Shown in pieces: positions 34,902 through 44,014 of a stretch of 64,000 bases of DNA. Where the stretch lies: the NCBI RefSeq assembly GCF_041521385.1, contig NZ_CP168006.1:3721590-3785589 (forward strand), in the 5' to 3' direction. The position numbers were made by a program, and so were the translations under genes. Each line of letters starts with the position of its first letter. Positions within the stretch are counted from its first letter, which is position 1. The notes under the pieces were generated by a model. That model was not told the DNA's origin, ran no database searches, and was given only the letters and a program-made list of their open reading frames with translations. Source of the DNA: Alcaligenes faecalis. Its GTDB lineage: Bacteria > Pseudomonadota > Gammaproteobacteria > Burkholderiales > Burkholderiaceae_B.

Positions 34902-37900
34902 TTAAAAACGTGCTGTCATACCGACGCGCACTGTTCGTCCAGGGGCCGGAATAGAGGTACGGGCCATGGGGTCCAGGTAGTACTGATTGGTGAGATTGCT
35001 GATCGCTACGTCCACATTCAGGTTCTTCTGCACCTGATAGCTGGCGTAGGCATCGAAGACCAAAATTGGGTTCCAGTAATTGGCGCGGTTATAGGCCCAG
35101 CCGGAGGTTCCAAAGGCACCTTCATCTTTGTTTTTGGCAGCACTGTGATAAACAGCGCGTGCGCCTAGCAGTAGTTTCTTTTCCAGGAGGCGAGCACCTA
35201 CATCCAGATTCAGTGAGTACTGGGGTTGCAGGCTGGTTCTTGCAAATGTCCTTGGGAATCCACCATCCATGCAGCCTGGAATCTCGCGGCCACTTGCTGC
35301 GCCAGGGATAGGGCTGAAGGTTCGCGCGTAATCGTGGTCGCACAGTTGTTGTTTCAGGCGGTACGTACCACCAAAGTTGGCAAAATATTTGCCGCTATCC
35401 ACCCGAGCTTGCAGTTCAATGCCGGACATTTTTTTCTCGGCAAATTGGACGACATTGAAGTCCCAGTCTCGGTCTATATAGTCTTTGATGCGGTTGTTGA
35501 AATAATTGATCCTGATGTCTGCGTAGTCCAGGCTGGGAAAATAGCGGCTTAGATTGTGGGCATAACCAATTTCCCAGTTATAGGCATGTTCTGGGCTGGT
35601 TGCGGCACCTGTGGAGCGTTTGTTGGCGCCAGCCATTGCCATGGAGGACTCAAATAGGCTTGGGAAGCGGACAAACTCGTTATACCGTGCATAGACACGA
35701 ATATCGTCTGTGATAAAGGCGGTCAGTCCGATATGGGGAACCCAAGCATGATCTTTTTGTTTTTTGGGCTCTTCCCATTTATTCGGTATTTCAGACTCAT
35801 CTTGATAAACAGGCTTTCGGTCGGCATTCGACGCAATATATTTATCAGCTGTGCCCTTTTGACCTTGTGCATCAGCCACTTGTTCGCTTGCATTAATCTC
35901 GCCATTTGTGAACGGGTTGTTGGCCACAAAATCTTTGTGGCTGTCGCCTGACGGTACAAAAACTGTTTCGTCTGTGTAGCGATAGCCGTTCACCTTGCCT
36001 TCATGGAAAGCTTTACCGAGATAGTCTTCAAATGATTGTTTTGTCGTGTGGCCAAAAACAGCTTCTAACAAGCTTGGGTCGAGGTCCGAGATGAATTGCC
36101 AGTCTTCTTCATATTGTTTGTAAATGGGGAGCTTGGTTTCAATGATTTTCCCCTCGTAATCAGCGACTTCCTGATTCGTCATCAAGCGTTTTACGTGATA
36201 GTTGTAGCCTTTGAGAGCAGGCTGAATAGCCCAATCCTTATGCTGCTGGCTACGCATCTCGGCTAGCTTGTCGTCATACGACCAATAGTCGCTGTAACGA
36301 GCGCCAGCATTCACCTGCAACCAGTCGACCGGACGCCAATCAAAATTAAAACCAAAGTTCCATTGTTGGCGGGTGCCTGAACGCGGCCCCATATGGTTTA
36401 CGCCCCAGTTCAGTTCAGTCAGGTGCGTGAGGTTTTCCGAAGCGTCATGCTGTTTGAGTTTTTCGCGCGTAAAGTCTGCTTGCAAGCTCAAGTCCAGGGT
36501 GGAGTGCAAAGTCATTTCATTGCTCAGGTTCAAACCTGTGCGACGGTGATCGGTAATTTGCAAGGCACGTGGCGTGATGTTGAAACGACCATCCGCATTG
36601 GATTCTTTATCGGGTGGAGTTGTAGGAACGTGTGCACACCCGGGCAGATCTCTGCCCAGGATGTGGCAATCCGTATAGTCATCCCATGCGTCATCCCGAC
36701 CATTCCACCCGTCGCCTTGGGTGCCATAGATAACGTCACCGTTCTGGTGGCGAGCACTGTCGCTTTGGGTAAGCCAGGCACCCGCTTTCAGGTTGATGAA
36801 ACGGTTGCCTTCGGGGTTCCAGGAGTAGTTCAGATTCCAGGTGTCTTGTTTGACCTTGCTGTAGGGGTTCTCGTTTTGCAGGATCTTTTTCTCGCCCTGA
36901 CCATCCAGCGCATGCACGGCCCAGACCACGTTCCAAGGCACACTCTCGCCAAAGGTATGGTTGCTGCGCATGTAGCTCATATCAATGGCTTGATCGTGAG
37001 GTAAGCGTAGCGTTCCTTTGAGCAGGGTGGTTTCCAGTTCGCTGGACGTGTTCAGGACCTCCTCACCGGGGCGGAAATATTTGGCGATATAGCTGATGCT
37101 TGGGGATGAGAAGCCCGGCCTGTTATCGTTCTTGGCATCTTCCTGCCACGAGTCGTGCTCGTACTTCTCGCTACCCTTTTTACCGCTGTAATAGTTGCCG
37201 CGACTGCGGTAGCTGTATGCAGCCAGCAGGTCAAAGTTCTCTTGCTTGGTCGCGATGGCCAAGCGGTAGGAGTGGTCTTCGAAGTTGAATTTCTTGCCGC
37301 CATTGCCTTCTTTAGGCATACGCTCTGGCGAAATGGATTCAGGCAGAGTGACGCCGTTGGTGCCACTTATATCAAATACCGCGCCAGGGATGTCCCGGTA
37401 GTCTTTACCGAACACTCCGAACGAACGCTCATTCGGCTTGGTCGAATTCGTCGCTGTCTCCGCTTTCAGCTCAATCCCGAAGCTCTCGCCCGGTTTGACA
37501 ATATCGTCCACCTGCAGCGTCCGAATCTGCACTGATCCGCCAATCCCGCTGGCGCCCGATGTGGCCGACACGCCTTTTTCCACCAGAATGCTGCTGATCA
37601 TATTGGGATCAACATAGTTGCGGTTGGCGACCCCGGCCGGTCCCAGCCAGACCGATGTTGCCTGTTCCGTGCCATCAATCGTCAGGGGAATGCGGCCTTC
37701 ACCCTGGATACCGCGAATGTTCGGGTCCAGTGCACCGCTATTGCGCGAGTCCCCCGCATACACACCGTTCAGGCCCTTGAACAAATCCCCCACGGAGCTG
37801 CCCTTGTACAGCTCGATCTCTTCCTTGCCGGCGTACACATTGGAGACGTCTTTCTCGAATACATCGGTTTTACCCGCCTCATCGCGGGTTTCACGCACGA

Positions 37901-38084
37901 CGGTAATAGTGTCCAGACGTGTGGCTCTGTCCGTGTCTTCCTGGCTCTCGTCCTGACGGGAGGAGGGCGGGGCGCTGCCCACGCTTTGGGCCTGTGTCTG
38001 CCCGGCCCAGGAGGCCAGAATCAAGGCATACACCAGCGGCTTGAGCGCGTGTTTTTTGTGTAGGGGGGAAAGGGTAGCGGACAT
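34902..38084 (-). CDS. hphR: TonB-dependent outer-membrane receptor (HphR/haemoglobin-receptor-like)
   Basis: From the ATG at 38084 the product has about 1060 residues: signal peptide ending in GQTQA, a TonB-box-like LDTITVV, a plug domain with GDLFKGLNGVYAGDSRNSGALDPNIRGIQGEGRIPL, and a large barrel ending in RTVRVGMTARF. The length and plug match the haemoglobin/transferrin/lactoferrin receptor group rather than siderophore receptors. A Fur box lies 120 bases upstream. With the hemophilin-like gene and Slam downstream it forms a haem-acquisition locus. The longer frame to 38171 probably includes untranslated leader. Confidence 0.88.
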   Translation of the reverse strand: MSATLSPLHKKHALKPLVYALILASWAGQTQAQSVGSAPPSSRQDESQEDTDRATRLDTITVVRETRDEAGKTDVFEKDVSNVYAGKEEIELYKGSSVGDLFKGLNGVYAGDSRNSGALDPNIRGIQGEGRIPLTIDGTEQATSVWLGPAGVANRNYVDPNMISSILVEKGVSATSGASGIGGSVQIRTLQVDDIVKPGESFGIELKAETATNSTKPNERSFGVFGKDYRDIPGAVFDISGTNGVTLPESISPERMPKEGNGGKKFNFEDHSYRLAIATKQENFDLLAAYSYRSRGNYYSGKKGSEKYEHDSWQEDAKNDNRPGFSSPSISYIAKYFRPGEEVLNTSSELETTLLKGTLRLPHDQAIDMSYMRSNHTFGESVPWNVVWAVHALDGQGEKKILQNENPYSKVKQDTWNLNYSWNPEGNRFINLKAGAWLTQSDSARHQNGDVIYGTQGDGWNGRDDAWDDYTDCHILGRDLPGCAHVPTTPPDKESNADGRFNITPRALQITDHRRTGLNLSNEMTLHSTLDLSLQADFTREKLKQHDASENLTHLTELNWGVNHMGPRSGTRQQWNFGFNFDWRPVDWLQVNAGARYSDYWSYDDKLAEMRSQQHKDWAIQPALKGYNYHVKRLMTNQEVADYEGKIIETKLPIYKQYEEDWQFISDLDPSLLEAVFGHTTKQSFEDYLGKAFHEGKVNGYRYTDETVFVPSGDSHKDFVANNPFTNGEINASEQVADAQGQKGTADKYIASNADRKPVYQDESEIPNKWEEPKKQKDHAWVPHIGLTAFITDDIRVYARYNEFVRFPSLFESSMAMAGANKRSTGAATSPEHAYNWEIGYAHNLSRYFPSLDYADIRINYFNNRIKDYIDRDWDFNVVQFAEKKMSGIELQARVDSGKYFANFGGTYRLKQQLCDHDYARTFSPIPGAASGREIPGCMDGGFPRTFARTSLQPQYSLNLDVGARLLEKKLLLGARAVYHSAAKNKDEGAFGTSGWAYNRANYWNPILVFDAYASYQVQKNLNVDVAISNLTNQYYLDPMARTSIPAPGRTVRVGMTARF

Positions 38085-38203
38085 AGAACGAACCAGGGCT
38101 CCGTGTGAAAAATAACAATCTGTCGTGGGGAAAGGCTCCCGTTTGCTGGCCAGGCTCACCCCTTGTCTCAAAAGGCGAGGAAAGGCACGGGGATATTATT
38201 CCT

Positions 38204-38222
38204 TTTAATGAGAATAATTATC
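38204..38222 (-). promoter_or_regulatory. Fur box upstream of the TonB receptor
   Basis: TTTAATGAGAATAATTATC matches 15 of 19 positions of the Fur consensus. It is about 120 bases upstream of the receptor start and after the 3' end of the PchR-like gene. Confidence 0.75.
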
Positions 38223-38323
38223 ACTTAGATTGATATGCGGAACGGAGCAATTCCTATGCAGGGCCGGAAATCCGCGGCAATGGCAGGAATTTGTCAAAGC
38301 AGAGGGGGAACTTTTCAGGGAGA

Positions 38324-38377
38324 GGGCCGCAGGGGGCGGCCCGAAAAGAAGGGTGGGCCTCTATGAATGCAGAGGCC
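38324..38377. other. Two adjacent inverted repeats after the PchR-like gene
   Basis: GGGCCG/CGGCCC occurs at 38324-38342 and GGCCTCT/AGAGGCC at 38356-38377. Both can form stable hairpins just beyond the regulator stop. Neither has a clear T-run; together they may separate the regulator transcript from the receptor operon. Confidence 0.5.
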
Positions 38378-38400
38378 GAAAACAGCGGAAATACAAGGGA

Positions 38401-39378
38401 TTAGGCGCGCTTGTTGCCAAAAATGGATTTGGGAGAACGGCCAAAGTAGCGCGTAAAGGCGACGGAAAAATTATTGGGGTATTTGTAGCCGACTTGCCAG
38501 GCAGCCTGGGCCACTTGTTGGCCGGATTCCAGCAAGGTATAGGCTTTGCGCATACGCAGTTCCAGCAGCAGGCCGATAGGCGTGTTGTCGTACAGATAGC
38601 GAAAACCCTCTTTAAGCTTGTGCTCGTTAATGCCTACTGTCGTGGCCAGATACTCCACCGTGATAGGTTGATCCAGTTGCGAGCTGAGCAAATCGCGTGC
38701 TCGCTCGACTCGCTGAATATCATCCACTGACAGCGGGGCGCTGTTGGGGGCGTCGGGTGGGGCCAGGCGGTTGAACTGCTCGGCCAGCAAGCTTAGTGCA
38801 TGGATTTGCAGGTTCAGCCTGTGATGATGAATGGGTTGCTCCGGGGTGCACGGCTGCATATAGCGTGCCAGTGCCGCCGCATGGGCCATGGTGGCCTGGC
38901 TGCTGGCATGAAAAGACAGACGATGCAGTCCCACGCAATCCATCAACTGGGTGGCGCGTTCCGGGCCCACGTATTTGTTCAAGGCCGCCTCGCTGATGAC
39001 CAGCCGTAATTGCGATACGGATTGGTCCTCTTGATAGTGGCGTTCCCCCCGCAGGGATCGGAAAGCCGTCACCGTGGTATGGCCTGCCTTGAACAACAGG
39101 TCTGAACTCTCCCGACCCTGATAGGCCGACTGCCCTTGCAGACCCACGGTCACCACAATGACACGGCCCGCATGGGGGCCGTTGCTTTCTTCCACCAGTG
39201 ATCGGCTGGGGTGATAGTGCAAACGACCCAACAAAAACCCTTGTTCCAGTTCCACGCATTCGGAATAGCAGTGGCCCAGTTCTTCGGGTAGTTGCAGCCG
39301 GACTCGGCCATCGCTCAGAGCGCGGCATGACCTGGGTTCATCCGTGGTTAAGCGATAGCCAAATTTGCGCGTGCTCAT
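38401..39378 (-). CDS. PchR-like AraC-family regulator
   Basis: This 325-residue regulator has a C-terminal AraC domain (TVEYLATTVGINEHKLKEGF, then VAQAAWQVGYKYPNNFSVAF, FGRSPKSIF) of the PchR/AlcR group, in which the ligand is usually a siderophore. The N-terminal 200 residues are a ligand domain. I chose the second of two adjacent ATG codons, 5 bases after GGAG. It is divergent from the thiocarboxylate cluster, with a Fur box in the gap, and upstream of the TonB receptor on its own strand. It most likely activates the cluster with its product as signal, like PdtC for PDTC; it might also control the haem locus. Confidence 0.85.
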   Translation of the reverse strand: MSTRKFGYRLTTDEPRSCRALSDGRVRLQLPEELGHCYSECVELEQGFLLGRLHYHPSRSLVEESNGPHAGRVIVVTVGLQGQSAYQGRESSDLLFKAGHTTVTAFRSLRGERHYQEDQSVSQLRLVISEAALNKYVGPERATQLMDCVGLHRLSFHASSQATMAHAAALARYMQPCTPEQPIHHHRLNLQIHALSLLAEQFNRLAPPDAPNSAPLSVDDIQRVERARDLLSSQLDQPITVEYLATTVGINEHKLKEGFRYLYDNTPIGLLLELRMRKAYTLLESGQQVAQAAWQVGYKYPNNFSVAFTRYFGRSPKSIFGNKRA

Positions 39379-39437
39379 CATTTCTCCTGCTAAAAGCGCC
39401 TCGCATATGAATTGCTCCGTTCAGCATAGATCTTAAT

Positions 39438-39456
39438 GCAAATAATTCTCATTAAA
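39438..39456 (+). promoter_or_regulatory. Fur box between the PchR-like gene and the methyltransferase
   Basis: Read on the minus strand, TTTAATGAGAATTATTTGC matches 13 of 19 Fur positions and shares its first 12 bases with the Fur box at 38204. It lies in the divergent gap, 68 bases before the methyltransferase GTG, and can serve both directions. Confidence 0.65.
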
Positions 39457-39523
39457 TATATATCATTTCTAGCTGTGATGGCAGGGGGAAAGGCCATTGT
39501 GGAATTCACGGAGGTAAAAAACT

Positions 39524-40588
39524 GTGCTGGATCGATCGCTGGGAAAAATCGTTTTGTCGGAGCAATTGCTGGAGTCGCATGCTCTGCAAGCCTGTTGGGA
39601 CGCGCAATTGGCGGGTTTAAGTGCCGATGCCTTGAACCTGGCTTTGGGGTATGGCGTGTTTGCACATCTGGATAAGTTTATCGCTGCCCAGGAACTTGCG
39701 CTTGTGCTCAAGTGGGACGCCGACAACACTGCCTACCTGCTGGAGTTGTTGTGGAGCCTGGAGCTGCTGGAGTGTCAGTGGACCTGTCCGCGACGCTATC
39801 GCAGCCTGCCGCAAACGGCGCGTTATCTGAATCCGGGTTCGGCGCACTATTGTGGCGATGCCTTGTTGTTTCGGCATGGCGTTGTGCGCCAGGTGGGCAA
39901 TCAGTTGGAAGAGCTGCTGCGTAATGGCAAATCGCCTCCGGCGGATCCGGCATTGACTCAGCAAGCGTGGGCAGCGGCGGCGCGTTCGCAAATTGCTCAG
40001 GAACAAACGGCGGTGACGGCCGAGGTGGCCTGTGAGATTTTTGAGGCCGTGCCGGAGTTCTGGCAGGCGCAACGTCTGCTGGATTTGGGCGGTGGGCCAG
40101 GACTGGTGGCCATTGCCTTGGCACAAGAGCAGCCGGACTTGAATGCCGTGGTGTTCGAGTACGCAGCAGCGGCGGCTGTCGCCCAGCAAAAAATTCGTGA
40201 TGCCGGTCTGGAAGCGCGTGTCAGCACCTTGGCCGGTGATCTGCTGGTGGACGATTTCGGGTCGGATTACGACTTGATCTGGTGCTCCTCTGTGCTGCAT
40301 TTTGTGCCGGATATCCCTGCTTTGCTGACCCGGCTGTATCGCGCTTTGCGCCCCGGTGGGGTGCTGGTGTGCTGTCATGCTGAGGTGCATAAAGAAGTCA
40401 GCAAGGCCAAACGGATTTTGCATTACTACCTGCATATGCGCATGCAAGGTCGCCATGTGTTGCCGGAAGGGCAGTTGGCCCAGTTGCTGGAACAAGCCGG
40501 ATTTGATGATGTTCAGCAGTTTGATGAGGTGCGCTTTCCGGTTGCGCCCGTCACTGCATTGATTGCGCGCAAGGCGTGCAAAGGGTGA
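39524..40588 (+). CDS. SAM-dependent methyltransferase of the thiocarboxylate cluster
   Basis: This 354-residue enzyme starts at GTG 39524 with GGAGG nine bases upstream. The N-terminal helical dimerisation region is followed by a Rossmann SAM site LLDLGGGPGLVAIALA near residue 185 and the family-2 O-methyltransferase segments GDLLVDDFGSDYDLIWCSSVLHF. It may methylate a hydroxyl or thiocarboxylate product; S-methylated thiocarboxylates are known in PDTC producers, whose cluster also has a methyltransferase gene. It heads the plus-strand operon and its stop overlaps the MFS start (TGATG). Confidence 0.82.
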   Translation: MLDRSLGKIVLSEQLLESHALQACWDAQLAGLSADALNLALGYGVFAHLDKFIAAQELALVLKWDADNTAYLLELLWSLELLECQWTCPRRYRSLPQTARYLNPGSAHYCGDALLFRHGVVRQVGNQLEELLRNGKSPPADPALTQQAWAAAARSQIAQEQTAVTAEVACEIFEAVPEFWQAQRLLDLGGGPGLVAIALAQEQPDLNAVVFEYAAAAAVAQQKIRDAGLEARVSTLAGDLLVDDFGSDYDLIWCSSVLHFVPDIPALLTRLYRALRPGGVLVCCHAEVHKEVSKAKRILHYYLHMRMQGRHVLPEGQLAQLLEQAGFDDVQQFDEVRFPVAPVTALIARKACKG

Positions 40589-41829
40589 TGAGAATGAAGA
40601 CGTGGAAAGCATGGGGGGCGCAGTTGCTGTTTGGCTGGATGAATCTGGTGTTGGCTGTCCCCAGTATTTATCTGATGCTTGGCTTGCCCCTGGTGATGCG
40701 CCAGCACGGCTGGTCCGGCACTGAGATAGGCTTGTTCCAGTTGGCGGCCTTGCCTGCCATTTTCAAGCTGGTGCTGGCCATGCCGGTGCAGCGTGTCCGT
40801 CTGGGTGGCGGGCATTTTGTGCATTGGCTCTGGTTGATGGCGGTCTTGTTGCTGGCTTTGTATGTAGGCATAGGCCGCGAAAACCTGATTGATCAGCGAA
40901 CCCTGCTGTTTGTCCTGACCTTTGCCATCAGCATTGTGGCGACCTGGATGGACATCCCCTTGAATGCCTTGGCCGTGCAATACCTGCCGCGCGAGGAACA
41001 GTTGCGTGCGGGCAGTATTCGTTCTGCCGCCTTGTTTCTGGGTGCGATTGTTGGGGCGGGGGTGATGGTGCTGGTGCAGGCCCGCTGGGGTTGGCAGGCA
41101 CCGTTTGCCTTGATGGGCCTGGGGCTGGTGATTGGTTGTTTGCCCTTTGTCTTTTTGCGTTCCAAAGCGGGCTTGCAAGTGGCAAAGGCCGAACAGGCGC
41201 CGCCCGGCTTTGTTGCCGATTGGGTCAGCTTTTTCGGGCAGGAAGGGGCCAAGCAATGGACCAGCTTGCTGCTGACCAGCTTCCCCTTTATTGGTGCCGT
41301 CTGGTTTTACTTGAAACCCTTGATGCTGGACCAGGGCATGCCTTTGGAAGAGGTGGCCTGGACGGTCGGGATTGCCGGTGGCATTACCGGTGCCGTGTTT
41401 AGCCTGATTGGTGGTCGTTTGGCCTCATTGCTGGGTGCCGCACGCGCCATTCCGATTTATCTGCTGGCGGCCTTGTTGTCCCTGATCCTGTTGATGGTTT
41501 CGGTCTGGGCCAAGCTGGGTCCGGTGTGGCTGATCAGCAGTGCCCTGTTGATTGCGGCCAGCATGGGGGCGGTGTCGGCCTTGCTTTTTGGGCTGACCAT
41601 GTTCTTTACCCGTAGACAGCGCAATGCCTCGGATTACGGTTTACAGTCGACCATCTTCACCTTGGCCCGTATGGCCGTCCCCATTGCCGCCGGCATCGTC
41701 CTGGACCGTTTCGGTCAGGTTGTCATGCTGGGCGTGCTCACCTTGGGCGTTCTGTTTGCCTTTTTGCTGGCCTGGCGCGTGCGTCACAGCGTTGGTGCCA
41801 GCACCGAAGTTTTGCTGCGTAGCCAGTAA
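40588..41829 (+). CDS. MFS transporter of the thiocarboxylate cluster (PdtE-like position)
   Basis: From the ATG at 40588, which overlaps the methyltransferase stop, the product has 413 residues with about 12 hydrophobic segments. The first helix is preceded by MRMKTWKAWGAQ. Features such as ATWMDIPLNALAVQYLPREE and FGLTMFFTRRQRNASDYGLQST resemble the AmpG/RhtX group, which imports siderophores or muropeptides across the inner membrane. It probably takes up the ferric product or exports it. A 157-base gap separates it from the MoeZ-like gene, so a second promoter may lie there. Confidence 0.8.
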   Translation: MRMKTWKAWGAQLLFGWMNLVLAVPSIYLMLGLPLVMRQHGWSGTEIGLFQLAALPAIFKLVLAMPVQRVRLGGGHFVHWLWLMAVLLLALYVGIGRENLIDQRTLLFVLTFAISIVATWMDIPLNALAVQYLPREEQLRAGSIRSAALFLGAIVGAGVMVLVQARWGWQAPFALMGLGLVIGCLPFVFLRSKAGLQVAKAEQAPPGFVADWVSFFGQEGAKQWTSLLLTSFPFIGAVWFYLKPLMLDQGMPLEEVAWTVGIAGGITGAVFSLIGGRLASLLGAARAIPIYLLAALLSLILLMVSVWAKLGPVWLISSALLIAASMGAVSALLFGLTMFFTRRQRNASDYGLQSTIFTLARMAVPIAAGIVLDRFGQVVMLGVLTLGVLFAFLLAWRVRHSVGASTEVLLRSQ

Positions 41830-41986
41830 GTCATAGTCTGAAAACGCCAGCGCACATAGGCTGCATTGGCGTTCATCGTTTTTGCTCCGTTCTGCATAGA
41901 AATCAGCGCCCAAAGGCTATTGTGTCATTTTCAGTCATATTTGAGAATAAGTCTTGTTCGTATTTATATGTATTTAACCAGGAGTC

Positions 41987-43162
41987 ATGATGACCTTGCC
42001 CCCCTTAGTTGAACCCGGTGAGCCCTTAAGCCGCGACGAGGTTAACCGTTATAGCCGTCACCTCTTGATTCCCAATGTGGGCATGGAAGGCCAACGCCGC
42101 ATCAAAAATGCCAAAGTGCTGGTCATCGGGGCAGGTGGCCTGGGTTCGCCCACCTTGCTGTACTTGGCCGCAGCCGGGGTGGGCACACTGGGTATCATCG
42201 ACTTTGACCGGGTGGATGAGTCCAATCTGCAGCGCCAGATCATTCACACCGTAGACAGCATTGACGAGCTGAAAGTGGAAAGCGCCAAGCGTGCAATTCA
42301 CAAGCTCAACCCCCACATCAAGGTAGAAACGTATACCGACAGCTTGGAACCGGACATGGCGGTCGAGCTGTTCTCGCGCTACGACCTGATTCTGGACGGC
42401 ACCGACAACTTTGCGACCCGCTATCTGGTCAATGACGCGTGCATGCTGGCCGATAAACCCTATGTTTGGGGTTCGATCTTCCGCTTTGAAGGTCAGGTCT
42501 CGGTGTTCTGGGAAAACGCACCCGGTGGCATAGGCTTGAACTACCGCGACCTGTACCCCGAACCCCCACCACCCGAGCTGGCTCCCTCTTGCGCGCAGGG
42601 CGGTGTGTTTGGGGTCTTGTGCGCCTCGATTGCCTCCATCATGTCCACCGAAGCCATCAAGCTGATTACCGGCATTGGCGATCCTTTGATTGGCCGTCTG
42701 ATTGCTTACGACGCACTGGATATGTGCTACCGCGAACTGCCTATCCGCCGCCTGCCCAATCGCAAGCCCGTGACGGAGTTGGGCGATTACCAAACCTTCT
42801 GCGGTCTGAATCCACCTGCTGACGCCATGGCCATCCCTGTGCCTGTCATGACCGTGCTGGAGCTAAAAGAACTGCAGGAGCAAGAGCAGGCCCCTGTCCT
42901 GGTGGACGTGCGCGATCCCAATGAATGGGAAATCGTGAATATTCCTGGCGCGATTCTGATGCCCAAATCGCCCACCGTCGCCGCCGAGATTCTGGCTGCC
43001 TTTGGTCCGAATGCGGATCTGGTGATCTCGTGCCGCTCGGGTGCGCGCTCCAAGACGGTGTGCGAAGAGCTGATCAAGTTGAATGCCTCCAAGGTGCGCA
43101 ATCTGGAAGGCGGCGTGCTGGCTTGGGTGGAGCAGGTTGCTCCCGAATTGGCGTCTTACTAA
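41987..43162 (+). CDS. MoeZ-like adenylyltransferase/sulfurtransferase with rhodanese domain
   Basis: The 391-residue protein joins a ThiF/MoeB domain to a rhodanese domain. The nucleotide loop GAGGLGSPTLLYLAAAGVG is at about residue 48, with the Arg finger region NLQRQII and the Cys-bearing DLYPEPPPPELAPSCAQGG further on. The rhodanese domain (about residues 290-390) has the active Cys in CRSGARS. I see no CXXC zinc pair of classical MoeB, matching the MoeZ/QbsC/PdtF group. It should adenylate the C-terminal Gly of the ThiS-like protein at 43659 and pass sulfur to it. It lies 19 bases before the JAMM gene. Confidence 0.9.
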   Translation: MMTLPPLVEPGEPLSRDEVNRYSRHLLIPNVGMEGQRRIKNAKVLVIGAGGLGSPTLLYLAAAGVGTLGIIDFDRVDESNLQRQIIHTVDSIDELKVESAKRAIHKLNPHIKVETYTDSLEPDMAVELFSRYDLILDGTDNFATRYLVNDACMLADKPYVWGSIFRFEGQVSVFWENAPGGIGLNYRDLYPEPPPPELAPSCAQGGVFGVLCASIASIMSTEAIKLITGIGDPLIGRLIAYDALDMCYRELPIRRLPNRKPVTELGDYQTFCGLNPPADAMAIPVPVMTVLELKELQEQEQAPVLVDVRDPNEWEIVNIPGAILMPKSPTVAAEILAAFGPNADLVISCRSGARSKTVCEELIKLNASKVRNLEGGVLAWVEQVAPELASY

Positions 43163-43181
43163 GTTCGGGAGGGAGCACATC

Positions 43182-43589
43182 ATGGCCTTGCAGATTCGTC
43201 GTTCTGCCCTGGAGCAAGTTCTGAATCATGCCAAGCAGGATCACCCCATCGAGGCATGCGGACTGATTGCCGCCCAGGAGGGTTCGCTGGTGGCCGAACG
43301 CGTGCTGCCCATGCAAAACCGGGCGGCCTCAGAGGTGTTTTATCAGTTCGATTCGCGTGAGCAATTTCAGGTCTACCGCCGTCTGGATGAGGACGAGCAG
43401 GAGTGCTGCGTGATCTACCACTCCCATACCGCCAGCCAGGCTTTTCCCAGCAAGGACGACATCGATTTTGCGGGCCATCCCGAACTGCATTACCTGATCG
43501 TGTCCACCTGGGATCAGGCCACCGTGCCGGTTCGATCCTTTCGGATTATCGACGGCGGTGTGACCGAAGAAACCATTGTGATTGTTTAG
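43182..43589 (+). CDS. JAMM/MPN+ (M67) metalloprotease
   Basis: This 135-residue protein has the JAMM zinc signature HSHTASQAFPSKDDID (HxH-x7-S-x2-D) and an upstream Glu in HPIEACGLI. Such enzymes (QbsD, PdtG, Mec+) trim residues behind the di-Gly of a sulfur carrier or release cysteinyl adducts. The carrier at 43659 already ends in GG, so a role in de-conjugation or product release is likely; trimming is not needed. The GGAGGG before the ATG at 43182 is strong. Confidence 0.88.
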   Translation: MALQIRRSALEQVLNHAKQDHPIEACGLIAAQEGSLVAERVLPMQNRAASEVFYQFDSREQFQVYRRLDEDEQECCVIYHSHTASQAFPSKDDIDFAGHPELHYLIVSTWDQATVPVRSFRIIDGGVTEETIVIV

Positions 43590-43658
43590 GGAACCGTATC
43601 GCCCCTGAAAGGGCGTGCGTCCCGGCTGTTGGAACCCCTATTTCAAAGGATTTTACGT

Positions 43659-43931
43659 ATGTCCATTTCAGTCTCTATTCCGACTTTGCTGCGTCCACTG
43701 ACGAACGGCGAGAAGAAAGTCCAGGCCCAGGGCGCTTCGGTAGGCGAAGTGATCGAGCATCTTGAAGGCCAGTTTCCCGGCATCAAGGCACGTTTGATGA
43801 GCGGTGAAGATCTGCACCGTTTCGTGAACATTTACGTGAACGAAGAGGACATCCGTTTCAGCGATGGCCTGAAGACCGCCACCCGCGCTGGCGACAGCCT
43901 GACCGTACTGCCTGCCGTAGCAGGGGGTTAA
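43659..43931 (+). CDS. MoaD/ThiS-like sulfur-carrier protein
   Basis: The 90-residue beta-grasp protein ends in VLPAVAGG, the exposed di-Gly that becomes a thiocarboxylate. EVIEHLEGQFPGIKARL and VNEEDIRF fit the MoaD/ThiS/QbsE/PdtH group. It is the sulfur donor of the pathway, charged by the MoeZ-like protein. AAAGGA precedes the ATG at 43659. Dedicated carriers like this, rather than the housekeeping MoaD, are typical of thiocarboxylate metallophore clusters. Confidence 0.9.
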   Translation: MSISVSIPTLLRPLTNGEKKVQAQGASVGEVIEHLEGQFPGIKARLMSGEDLHRFVNIYVNEEDIRFSDGLKTATRAGDSLTVLPAVAGG

Positions 43932-44014
43932 GACCGTCTGGTCTGGATTTTCATGGTGCCAGTGCTGGTTTCTGCAATCAGCACTTGGCGTGCGCATCAC
44001 TCTGGTTTGGAACT

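Noticed and set aside
34902..38084. TonB receptor as the outer-membrane receptor of the thioacid metallophore
   Set aside because: Its length of about 1060 residues and its plug fit haemoglobin/transferrin-type receptors, and its operon partners are the hemophilin-like cargo and Slam.
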